Origin: an uncultured bacterium | GTDB taxonomy: Bacteria; Bacillota; Clostridia; Lachnospirales; Lachnospiraceae | DNA length: 11,799 nt | Direction: 5' to 3' | Assembly (NCBI GenBank): GCA_937893485.1 | Contig: CALBJL010000194.1 | Location: 1-11,799, forward strand | In this document: positions 1-6,132 of the stretch, piece after piece | Layout of the letters: the number at the start of each line of letters is the position of its first letter | Numbering within the stretch: position 1 is the first letter of the stretch | Position numbers and translations under genes: made by a program | Notes under the pieces: model-generated | Seen by the model: only the letters and a program-made list of their open reading frames with translations | Databases searched by the model: none | What the model was told of the DNA's origin: nothing

Positions 1-621
1 CTGCGCCGCAAAAATAAGATCAAAGAGGAGATCGAGCGTTACAGCATCATACGTGCCGTGACTGCCGTGGAGCGTGCAGATGTGGTGCTGCTCATGATCG
101 ACGGCACGGAGGGCGTGACCGAGCAGGATGCCAAGATCGCGGGTATCGCACATGAGCGCGGCAAAGGCATCATTATCATGGTCAACAAGTGGGATGCGGT
201 CGAGAAGGATGATAAGACGATTTACCGGCAGACTGAGAAGATCCGGCAGATTTTGAGCTTTTTGTCCTATGCGGAGATCATGTTCATATCGGCAAAGACC
301 GGACAGCGTGTGCAGAACGTCTATGAAATGATCGACATGGTCATTGAGAATAACTCGATGCGTATTGCGACCGGTGTGTTGAATGAGATCGTGGCAGAGG
401 CAGTTGCGATGCAGCAGCCGCCGACAGATAAAGGAAAGCGGCTCAAGATCTACTATGTGACACAGGTGTCCGTGAAGCCGCCGACATTTGTCATTTTTGT
501 CAATGACAAGGAGTTGGCACATTTTTCCTATGTGCGTTATCTGGAAAACCGTATCAGGGATGCGTTCGGTTTCCGTGGTACATCCTTAAAATTCATTGTC
601 CGTGAGCGGAAGGAGGAGTAA
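1..621 (+). CDS. der: Ribosome-assembly GTPase Der (EngA), 3' part
   Basis: This is the C-terminal 206 codons of Der, an essential GTPase with two tandem G domains and a KH-like domain that acts in assembly of the 50S ribosomal subunit. The frame is open from base 1, so the gene begins outside the window. The visible part starts just after the G3 motif of the second G domain, at the LRRKNKIKEEIERYS stretch typical of Der. It contains the G4 motif NKWD (visible residues 62-65) and the G5 motif SAK (97-99). A basic KH-like domain then follows (about 140-206: KGKRLKIYYVTQ, PPTFVIFVN, RYLENRIRDAFGFRGTS). The ATG/GTG codons near base 58 are internal. The tail AAGGAGGAG (610-618) doubles as the ribosome binding site of plsY, so the two genes are probably cotranscribed and coupled. 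No frameshift or missing motif is seen. Confidence 0.96.
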   Translation: MRRKNKIKEEIERYSIIRAVTAVERADVVLLMIDGTEGVTEQDAKIAGIAHERGKGIIIMVNKWDAVEKDDKTIYRQTEKIRQILSFLSYAEIMFISAKTGQRVQNVYEMIDMVIENNSMRIATGVLNEIVAEAVAMQQPPTDKGKRLKIYYVTQVSVKPPTFVIFVNDKELAHFSYVRYLENRIRDAFGFRGTSLKFIVRERKEE

Positions 622-627
622 TCTGCT

Positions 628-1272
628 ATGTTACCTCGTTTGATATCGATACTGATCGGATATGCCTGCGGGCATTTTCTCACCGGATTTTTTTATGGAA
701 AGACACAGCATGTCGATCTGCGCAAGGTCGGCAGCGGGAATGTAGGTACGACAAACACCTACCGCAATCTCGGCTACAAGGCAGGCATCCTCACGCTGTT
801 TGGAGATGTGTTTAAGGTTGTCCTGTCGGTGCTGATTGTGAGGGCGCTCTATTATAGCGATGCATCGATAAATGTAAAGGTGCTCGAATACTATGCGGCA
901 CTCGGCACGATTCTCGGACATAATTTTCCGATTTTTATGAAGTTCAAAGGCGGAAAAGGCATCGCATGTACGGGTGGTCTCATGGTTGCGGTCTGCCCGA
1001 TCTGTGTGCCGATCTGCCTTGCGATCTTTGTCGTGACGGTAGCGATCACAAAGTACGTTTCCCTCGGGTCGATTCTCGTGTGCATCAGCTTTTTTATCCA
1101 GATGCTCGTCTATGGACAACTGGGCTGGCTGGGGCTTAGCGGCGCGGATCTGATCGAGGTGTACATACTGGCGGCGATCGTGATGGTGCTCGGCATCGTG
1201 CGGCACCGTGCGAATATCGGACGGCTGATGGACGGAACCGAGAGCAGGTTTTCGTTAAAGCAGAACAAGTGA
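628..1272 (+). CDS. plsY: Acyl-phosphate:glycerol-3-phosphate acyltransferase PlsY
   Basis: PlsY is an integral membrane enzyme that moves an acyl group from acyl-phosphate to sn-glycerol 3-phosphate, making lysophosphatidate, the first step of phospholipid synthesis in most Gram-positive bacteria. The 214-residue protein is of usual family length and very hydrophobic. It carries the three family motifs: GSGNVGTTNTYR (residues 35-46), GHNFPIFMKFKGGKG (97-111) and YVSLGSI (143-149). The conserved tail HRANIGRLMDGTESRFS lies at 193-209. The ATG at 628 follows a strong AAGGAGGAG site with a 9-base gap and starts 6 bases after the der stop. The der-plsY order is common in clostridia, where gpsA usually follows; here a dUTPase follows instead. 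Confidence 0.95.
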   Translation: MLPRLISILIGYACGHFLTGFFYGKTQHVDLRKVGSGNVGTTNTYRNLGYKAGILTLFGDVFKVVLSVLIVRALYYSDASINVKVLEYYAALGTILGHNFPIFMKFKGGKGIACTGGLMVAVCPICVPICLAIFVVTVAITKYVSLGSILVCISFFIQMLVYGQLGWLGLSGADLIEVYILAAIVMVLGIVRHRANIGRLMDGTESRFSLKQNK

Positions 1273-1365
1273 CAGGTGACTGCGGAATGCAGACGGCAGA
1301 ACCGGTGCAGAGAGTGGTTTTGCAATGACCGGATGAAAAGAGATTTAGAAGGGAATACACAGGAC

Positions 1366-1806
1366 ATGAGACAGGAAACGATAAAGATCGTCTACCATAC
1401 GGATGCGATCGACAAACTCACTTATATTGACGGCAAATCCGACTGGATCGACCTGCGCGCCGCAGAGGATGTGGAATTTCATGCGGGCGAGTTCAAGCTC
1501 GTAAATTTGGGCGTATCGATGGAGCTGCCGCAGGGCTATGAGGCACATGTCGTGCCGCGCAGCTCGACATTTAAAAATTACGGTCTGATCCAGACAAATT
1601 CCTGCGGGATCATCGATCAGACCTATTGCGGGCAGAATGATATCTGGCGCTGGCCGGCATATGCGACGAGAGATACCATCGTCCATGTCAACGACCGCAT
1701 TTGTCAGTTCCGTATCGTGGAAAATCAGCCGCAGATCCGTTTTGATGAGGTAGATCAGCTCGAGGGAGCTGACCGCGGCGGTTTCGGCTCGACCGGAAAA
1801 AATTAG
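1366..1806 (+). CDS. dut: dUTP diphosphatase (trimeric dUTPase family)
   Basis: This enzyme hydrolyses dUTP to dUMP and pyrophosphate, keeping uracil out of DNA and supplying dUMP for dTMP synthesis. All five dUTPase motifs are recognisable in the 146-residue protein: DLRA (29-32); VPRSSTFKNYG (63-73); NSCGIIDQTYCG with the catalytic Asp at 84 (78-89); NDRICQFRI (109-117); and the C-terminal Gly-rich arm DRGGFGSTG (136-144). Compared with E. coli Dut, the stretch after motif 3 (QNDIWRWPAYATRDTI) is longer, a form I associate with clostridial and phage enzymes. The frame is open upstream with a GTG at 1276 and an ATG at 1333. I chose ATG 1366 because homology begins there and AGAAGGG lies at 1347-1353, though with a rather long 12-base gap. 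The gene sits 93 bases after plsY, perhaps in the same transcript. Confidence 0.88.
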   Translation: MRQETIKIVYHTDAIDKLTYIDGKSDWIDLRAAEDVEFHAGEFKLVNLGVSMELPQGYEAHVVPRSSTFKNYGLIQTNSCGIIDQTYCGQNDIWRWPAYATRDTIVHVNDRICQFRIVENQPQIRFDEVDQLEGADRGGFGSTGKN

Positions 1807-1840
1807 TCGAAAGGAATGCACGGTTCACTATGGTTAAATG

Positions 1841-1898
1841 ACGTCTCCTGTGCGGCATCAACTGGCGCAAGGGGACGTTTCGTCAGTGTGGGGACGAA
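1841..1898 (+). other. Two adjacent predicted RNA hairpins between dut and the GNAT gene
   Basis: The 136-base gap holds two inverted repeats. The first pairs ACGTCTCCTGTGC (1841-1853) with GCGCA plus GGGGACGT (1865-1869 and 1871-1878). This gives 13 pairs, two of them G-U, with a one-base bulge at 1870 and an 11-base loop. The second pairs TTCGTC (1879-1884) with GACGAA (1893-1898) across an 8-base loop. No real T tract follows, so this is not a standard terminator. It could be a weak terminator, an mRNA-processing or stability element, or an attenuator upstream of the acetyltransferase. The pairing is seen; any function is inference. Confidence 0.4.
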
Positions 1899-1942
1899 GG
1901 CTGTGAACAGATGGAAAAATATCATTGGTGGAGGTTAGATAA

Positions 1943-2413
1943 ATGAAAATCAGAAGGGCAAAACAATCAGACTTAGACGGAATCAACTGTCTGTTGTATC
2001 AGGTAGCGGGTGTACATCACAACGGACGCCCCGATCTATTTAAGGGAAATGCCAAAAAGTACAATGACGACCAGCTGCTCGCCATCATCATGGATGATGA
2101 GCGTCCGGTCTTTGTCGGCGTGGATGAGCGCGACAAGGTGATGGGCTACGCGTTCTGCATGTTCCAGCAGCACAAGCACGACGAGGTCATGACACCGATC
2201 CGCACACTCTATATCGACGATCTGTGTGTGGATGAGAACATCCGCGGACAGCATATCGGCAGCAAGATCTATGATCATGTGCTCGACTTTGCAAGGGACA
2301 GCGGCTGCTACAATGTGACGCTCAATGTGTGGGAGTGCAACCCCTCTGCACGCAGGTTTTACGATGCGATGGGACTCGTGCCGTACAAGACCTGTATGGA
2401 GAAACTGCTGTAA
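1943..2413 (+). CDS. GNAT-family N-acetyltransferase
   Basis: This is a single-domain GCN5-related acetyltransferase of 156 residues, a normal length for the family. Such proteins move an acetyl group from acetyl-CoA to an amine of a small molecule or protein. The N terminus MKIRRAKQSDLDGI is the usual GNAT beta1-alpha1 start. The acetyl-CoA pyrophosphate-binding motif A is seen as LCVDENIRGQHIGSKIYDHV (94-113), with the R/Q-x-x-G-x-G/A loop RGQHIGS. Motif B follows as NVTLNVWECNPSARRFYDAMGL (124-145), where N133 and Y140 are the typical late residues. The ATG at 1943 has GGTGGAGG at 1927-1934 with an 8-base gap. The substrate cannot be predicted. The gene is separated from dut by a hairpin-rich gap and from the sugar operon by a new promoter, so it probably ends the housekeeping group. 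Confidence 0.88.
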   Translation: MKIRRAKQSDLDGINCLLYQVAGVHHNGRPDLFKGNAKKYNDDQLLAIIMDDERPVFVGVDERDKVMGYAFCMFQQHKHDEVMTPIRTLYIDDLCVDENIRGQHIGSKIYDHVLDFARDSGCYNVTLNVWECNPSARRFYDAMGLVPYKTCMEKLL

Positions 2414-2468
2414 GATCCGGTAAAAAATCACCGGAAAAACAATGAAAATAGAATGATTTTCACAACAT

Positions 2469-2541
2469 CATCGTACAATATTCACCAAGTTGCGTTTTTT
2501 GAAAAAACCCTTTGACAAGTGGCGGTAAGTATTGTACGATG
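2469..2541 (+). repeat. 12-bp inverted repeat flanking the operon promoter
   Basis: CATCGTACAATA (2469-2480) is exactly repeated in inverse as TATTGTACGATG (2530-2541), with 49 bases between the arms and about 61 bases centre to centre. The downstream arm contains the whole -10 element (2535-2540) of the aldolase operon promoter and the upstream arm lies before the -35. This arrangement would suit a regulator binding two sites, perhaps with a DNA loop, in addition to the LacI operator. The repeat is seen; the regulatory role is inferred. Confidence 0.55.
2512..2540 (+). promoter_or_regulatory. Sigma-A-type promoter of the aldolase-AKR operon
   Basis: A perfect -35 TTGACA (2512-2517) is followed, after a 17-base spacer, by a -10 TACGAT (2535-2540, four of six consensus bases). 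Transcription would start near 2547, leaving a leader of about 120 bases before the aldolase start. The perfect LacI-type palindrome starts about 7 bases after the predicted start site. Confidence 0.8.
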
Positions 2542-2553
2542 GTTTTAACAGAG

Positions 2554-2573
2554 AAACCGAAACGTTTCGGTTT
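2554..2573 (+). promoter_or_regulatory. Perfect 20-bp palindromic operator for the LacI-family repressor
   Basis: AAACCGAAACGTTTCGGTTT is identical to its reverse complement over all 20 bases, with the central CG typical of LacI/GalR operators. It covers roughly +7 to +27 of the predicted transcript, where bound repressor would block RNA polymerase. It is a poor match to the catabolite-responsive element consensus because its outer bases are CC..GG rather than TG..CA. The best candidate ligand is the LacI-family protein encoded as the second gene of this operon. Confidence 0.85.
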
Positions 2574-2668
2574 TGAAAAATGGAATTAGAAAAACCGTGA
2601 ATCATCACGAAAATCATGAACCAGCAGGAACAACACGGGAAACACAAACCTATGAGGAGGAAAAAGAG

Positions 2669-3520
2669 ATGCCTTTAGTTACTTCAAAACAGATGTTACT
2701 GGATGCCCAGAAGGGCGGATATGCAATCGGAGCATTCAATGCCGAGAACATGGAGATGGTGAAAGCGATCATAAAGGCTGCCGAGGAATTAAAGGCACCG
2801 GTCATGATCCAGACGACACCCTCAACCGTCAAGTATGCGAGCCTTGAGATGTTTGTCGCAATGGTGGCAGCGGAGACGAAGAATGCCAGCGTGCCCGTAT
2901 GTCTGCACCTAGATCACGGCAGCAGCTTTGAGCTGGCGGTACAGGCAGTCAAAGAGGGATATACCTCCGTGATGATCGATGGATCAAAGCTCCCGTTTGA
3001 AGAAAATATCGATGTGAGTGCGAGAGTCGTATCCGTGGCACATCCGAACAATATTCCGGTAGAGGCAGAGCTCGGAAAGGTCGGCGGAAAAGAGGATGAC
3101 CATGAGGCGGTCGCAGATACGAACACCGATCCGATGGAGGCAAAGGAGTTCGTGGAAAAGACCGGCATCGATTCACTTGCAGTAGCGATCGGAACCGCAC
3201 ACGGCTTCTATGTAGGTACTCCGGTACTCGACAAGGAGCGTCTCTCAGAGATCCGCGAGGTTGTAGATGTTCCGCTCGTGCTTCACGGAGCCAGCGGACT
3301 GTCCGATGAGGACGTCATGGACTGTGTAAAACGCGGTATCTGCAAGGTAAACTTTGCGACAGAGCTGCGTGTGGCATATACTGATGCAGGCAAGGCATTA
3401 TATAAAGAAAAGCCCGATACCTTTGACCCGAAGAAATTCGGTGAAGTAGGGATGGCAGCAGTGACAGAGCTTGTGAAAAACCGCATGAGAGTCTGCGGCT
3501 GTGACGGCAAAGCAATCTGA
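2669..3520 (+). CDS. Class II ketose-1,6-bisphosphate aldolase, GatY/KbaY-like
   Basis: This zinc-dependent aldolase splits a ketohexose 1,6-bisphosphate (tagatose or fructose bisphosphate) into dihydroxyacetone phosphate and glyceraldehyde 3-phosphate. The 283-residue protein has the usual length and starts MPLVTSKQMLLDAQKGGYAI. Key sites are HLDHG (80-84; catalytic D82, zinc ligand H83), EAELG (132-136), GTAHG (175-179; zinc ligand H179 is the His of AHG), LHGASG (205-210; zinc ligand near H206) and KVNFATEL (226-233). The stretch GGKEDD, then TGIDSLAVAIGTAHG and the ending CGCDGKA match what I recall of tagatose-bisphosphate aldolase GatY/KbaY more closely than generic FbaA. The ATG at 2669 follows GAGGAGG (2654-2660) by 8 bases; the open frame upstream to 2573 crosses the operator and is not coding. 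It is first in the operon, and its stop overlaps the lacI-type start. Fructose-bisphosphate aldolase activity cannot be excluded. Confidence 0.9.
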   Translation: MPLVTSKQMLLDAQKGGYAIGAFNAENMEMVKAIIKAAEELKAPVMIQTTPSTVKYASLEMFVAMVAAETKNASVPVCLHLDHGSSFELAVQAVKEGYTSVMIDGSKLPFEENIDVSARVVSVAHPNNIPVEAELGKVGGKEDDHEAVADTNTDPMEAKEFVEKTGIDSLAVAIGTAHGFYVGTPVLDKERLSEIREVVDVPLVLHGASGLSDEDVMDCVKRGICKVNFATELRVAYTDAGKALYKEKPDTFDPKKFGEVGMAAVTELVKNRMRVCGCDGKAI

Positions 3521-4539
3521 TGGCTGCGACGATCAAGGACATTGCGAATCGGACGGGGCTTGGGCTTGCGACGATTTCTTCTTACTTAAACGGAGGCAAT
3601 GTCCGTGAGAAAAACCGTGAGAAGATCGAGGAAGCGATCCGTGAGCTCAACTTTGAGGTGAACGAGGTCGCACGCGGGTTAAAGACAAACCGCACCCATA
3701 CGATCGGGGTCGTGATTCCCGAGCTGAACAATATTTTCTGTACGCAGATCATTACCGGTATGGAGGATATTCTGAGAAAACACGGATATGCGACGATCGT
3801 ATGCGATTGCAGAACCGATAAGACGTTAGAGCGCGAGGCAGTCGAATTTTTGTACCGCAAGCGCGTCGACGGAATCATCAATATGCCGGTCGATTCGACC
3901 GGAGGACATTTACAGCAGTTTGCATCGGCGAAAAAGCCGATCATCATCATAGACCGGAAGCTGCCGCAGTTAGCGTGTGACAGTATTCTGGTCGATAACC
4001 GGGATGCGGCAAAAAAGGCGGTCGATATTCTGATCGAACACGGACACCGGCAGATCGGCATGATCACGGGACCGGAGGATATCTACACCGCAAGAGAGCG
4101 CTATCAGGGCTATGAGCTGGCGCTGGAGAGCGTAGGGATTGCACTCGATCCAGAGCTGGTCGTACACAGTGATTATACGATCCGCGGCGGCGTGGCAGGC
4201 ATGGAGCATCTGCTGGATACGTATCCGGAGGTCACGGCGGTATTTGCCGCCAACTACGAAATGACGATGGGTACGATGATCGCGCTGAATGAGCGCGGTA
4301 TCAGTATACCGGATCAGATCTCGGTGATCGGATTTGACAACCGCGAATTTGCAAGGGCATTACATCCGACGCTGACGATCATCACGCAGCCGACGGAGGC
4401 GATCGCAAAGCAGGCGGCAGACACGATGCTGAGGCGGCTCGAGCAGCCGGAGACAGATCCGCGGGAGGCACCGACGGAGCTGTATTTACAGACGGAGGTC
4501 ATGCTTGGAAAGTCTGTCCGGCGCTTGGAAAACGGGTAA
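3520..4539 (+). CDS. LacI-family transcriptional repressor of the operon
   Basis: A 339-residue LacI/GalR protein. The N-terminal helix-turn-helix is TIKDIANRTGLGLATISSYLNGG (4-26), followed by the hinge helix NEVARGL (48-54), whose Leu normally intercalates at the central CG of the operator. The periplasmic-binding-protein-like effector domain begins at HTIGVVIPELNNIF (60-73) and includes GIINMPVDS, ERYQGYELAL, AVFAANYEM and SVIGFDN. The recognition-helix specificity positions equivalent to LacI Tyr17/Gln18 read Leu-Ala, so the operator should differ from lacO. The perfect palindrome at 2554-2573 is the obvious target. The start ATG overlaps the aldolase stop (TGATG, bases 3518-3522), indicating translational coupling and autoregulation, since the gene lies inside the operon it should repress. 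The effector is presumably the substrate or a phosphorylated intermediate of this pathway. Confidence 0.93.
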   Translation: MAATIKDIANRTGLGLATISSYLNGGNVREKNREKIEEAIRELNFEVNEVARGLKTNRTHTIGVVIPELNNIFCTQIITGMEDILRKHGYATIVCDCRTDKTLEREAVEFLYRKRVDGIINMPVDSTGGHLQQFASAKKPIIIIDRKLPQLACDSILVDNRDAAKKAVDILIEHGHRQIGMITGPEDIYTARERYQGYELALESVGIALDPELVVHSDYTIRGGVAGMEHLLDTYPEVTAVFAANYEMTMGTMIALNERGISIPDQISVIGFDNREFARALHPTLTIITQPTEAIAKQAADTMLRRLEQPETDPREAPTELYLQTEVMLGKSVRRLENG

Positions 4540-4606
4540 TTGACTGTTCAGACGGCAAAAACAGCTAAGAAAACAGTTCAACGAGAGTTCATGTCAGGAG
4601 AAAAAC

Positions 4607-6091
4607 ATGGGAACATATTTATTGGGAATCGATATCGGTACGAGTGCCTGTAAAGTAGCTGTATTTGAAAAGAGCGGAGCTGTGGTGGCACAGTCCAACC
4701 AGCCGTATCAGCTCTACTACCCGCATCCGGGCTGGGTCGAGCAGGATGCGGACGAATGGTGGCATGCGATCTGTGACGGCATCAAGGATGTACTGACAAA
4801 GAGCGGCATCGCACCGGCGGACATTGCAGGTATCGGAATCGACGGACAGAGCTGGTCTGCGATCCCGGTAGACAAGGACGGAAATGCGCTGGCACGCACA
4901 CCGATCTGGATGGATACCCGTGCGCGGGACATCTGTGACAGGGTAAAGAAAAAGGTCGGCTTTGAGCGGATCTTTTCGGTGGCAGGCAATGATTTCCTGC
5001 CGAGCTACACGACGCCGAAGATGCTCTGGTTTAAGGAAGAAGCGCCGGATATTTATAAAAAGACAGACAAATTCATGCAGAGCAACAGCTATATCGCATT
5101 CCGGCTCACCGGCGCGATGAGCATGGATCTCTCGCAGGGTTACGGTGTCCATTTCTTCAAGATGGAGGACTGTACGATCGACACGGGTCTGGCAAAAGAG
5201 CTGGGGCTGTCCGCAGACCAGATACCGGAGCTGTACGAATGCCATGATGTGGTCGGAAAGGTGACGGCTGAGGCTGCAGCGCTGACCGGACTCGCAGAGG
5301 GTACACCGGTCGTGGCAGGCGGACTCGATGCCGCATGCGGCACGCTCGGCGCAGGTGTGTATCTGCCCGGACAGACGCAGGAGCAGGGCGGTCAGGCAGG
5401 CGGCATGAGTATCTGTGTCGATCATGCACTGTCGCATCCAAAGCTGATCTTAAGTCCGCATGTCGTACCAGGGATGTGGCTGCTGCAGGGCGGCACGGTC
5501 GGAGGCGGCGGAACGCTGCGCTGGTTCAGACAGGAGTTTGGCGCAGACCGCTCGTTTGATGAACTGACCGCACTTGCAGAACCGGTTGCACCGGGCAGTG
5601 ATGGCGTGATCTTCCTTCCGTATATGGCAGGCGAGCGTTCACCGATCTGGAATCCGGATGCAAAGGGTGTCTACTACGGACTCGGCTTTGACAAGACCAA
5701 AGGTCATATGGTACGTGCGACACTGGAGGGAGTGGCATATTCACTCGAGCACAACCTGCGTGTGGCTGCTGAGGCAGGCGCAGAGGTTGGTGAGCTGATT
5801 GCGATGGGCGGTGCGAGCAATAGCCATCTGTGGACGCAGATCAAGGCGGATGTGACCGGAAAGACGATTAAGGTACCGACATCTGATACAGCGACAACGC
5901 TTGGAGCCGCCATTCTGGCAGGCGTCGGAGTCGGGGTTTATGAAGGCTTTGAGGAAGCGATTAACGAGACGATTGTGATCACCCGCGTACAGGAGCCGGA
6001 TATGGAGGCGCATGAGCAGTACAAAAAGTACATGCAGATGTATCTGGATCTGTCGGAGGCGCTGACACCGGTTTTTAACAAAAAATACTGA
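4607..6091 (+). CDS. FGGY-family carbohydrate kinase (xylulokinase-like)
   Basis: This cytoplasmic ATP-dependent sugar or polyol kinase has 494 residues, a normal FGGY length. Domain I has the phosphate-binding start LLGIDIGTSACK (5-16). Substrate-side residues follow at GIDGQSWSAIPVDKDG (77-92) and IWMDTRA (100-106). The catalytic base is probably D241 in GGLDAACGTLGAG (238-250). Family signatures are LPYMAGERSPIWNPDAKG (337-354) and GGASNSHLWTQIKADVTG (401-418). The general pattern is xylulokinase-like, but GQSWSAIPVD replaces the GQMHG-type xylulose-binding loop and MDTR replaces NDQR, so D-xylulose is not a safe call. The context (polyol-phosphate-like dehydrogenase, PfkB kinase, ketose-bisphosphate aldolase) fits phosphorylation of a hexitol or ketohexose. 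ATG 4607 follows AGGAG (4596-4600) by 6 bases, 67 bases after the repressor stop. Confidence 0.9.
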   Translation: MGTYLLGIDIGTSACKVAVFEKSGAVVAQSNQPYQLYYPHPGWVEQDADEWWHAICDGIKDVLTKSGIAPADIAGIGIDGQSWSAIPVDKDGNALARTPIWMDTRARDICDRVKKKVGFERIFSVAGNDFLPSYTTPKMLWFKEEAPDIYKKTDKFMQSNSYIAFRLTGAMSMDLSQGYGVHFFKMEDCTIDTGLAKELGLSADQIPELYECHDVVGKVTAEAAALTGLAEGTPVVAGGLDAACGTLGAGVYLPGQTQEQGGQAGGMSICVDHALSHPKLILSPHVVPGMWLLQGGTVGGGGTLRWFRQEFGADRSFDELTALAEPVAPGSDGVIFLPYMAGERSPIWNPDAKGVYYGLGFDKTKGHMVRATLEGVAYSLEHNLRVAAEAGAEVGELIAMGGASNSHLWTQIKADVTGKTIKVPTSDTATTLGAAILAGVGVGVYEGFEEAINETIVITRVQEPDMEAHEQYKKYMQMYLDLSEALTPVFNKKY

Positions 6092-6132
6092 GCAGAAGCT
6101 ATCAAATACATATAGAAAGAAGGATACATACA

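Noticed and set aside
2416..2435. Hairpin TCCGGT/ACCGGA after the acetyltransferase stop as a terminator
   Set aside because: Only a 6-bp stem with an 8-base loop, followed by A-rich rather than T-rich sequence. The nearby TGAAAAT/ATTTTCA stem (2443-2462) is A/T only. Neither is a convincing terminator.
2554..2573. Palindrome read as a CcpA catabolite-responsive element
   Set aside because: The inner GAAACGTTTC fits, but the outer positions are CC and GG instead of TG and CA. The local LacI-family repressor is a better explanation.
2573..2668. N-terminal extension of the aldolase (open frame from a TTG at 2573)
   Set aside because: It begins inside the operator, has no ribosome binding site, and class II aldolases begin at the MPLVTSKQM position, where a strong site precedes ATG 2669.
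4540..4568. Internal promoter before the FGGY kinase (TTGACT at 4540)
   Set aside because: The -35 is good, but the position 16-18 bases downstream has no acceptable -10 (AGCTAA or similar).
4619..5437. Long open frame of 272 codons on the minus strand opposite the FGGY kinase
   Set aside because: It lies wholly antisense to a gene with clear family motifs, has no good ribosome binding site, and its Arg/Cys/His-rich product resembles no family. The same holds for the other minus-strand frames, such as 631-1206 and 1345-1821.
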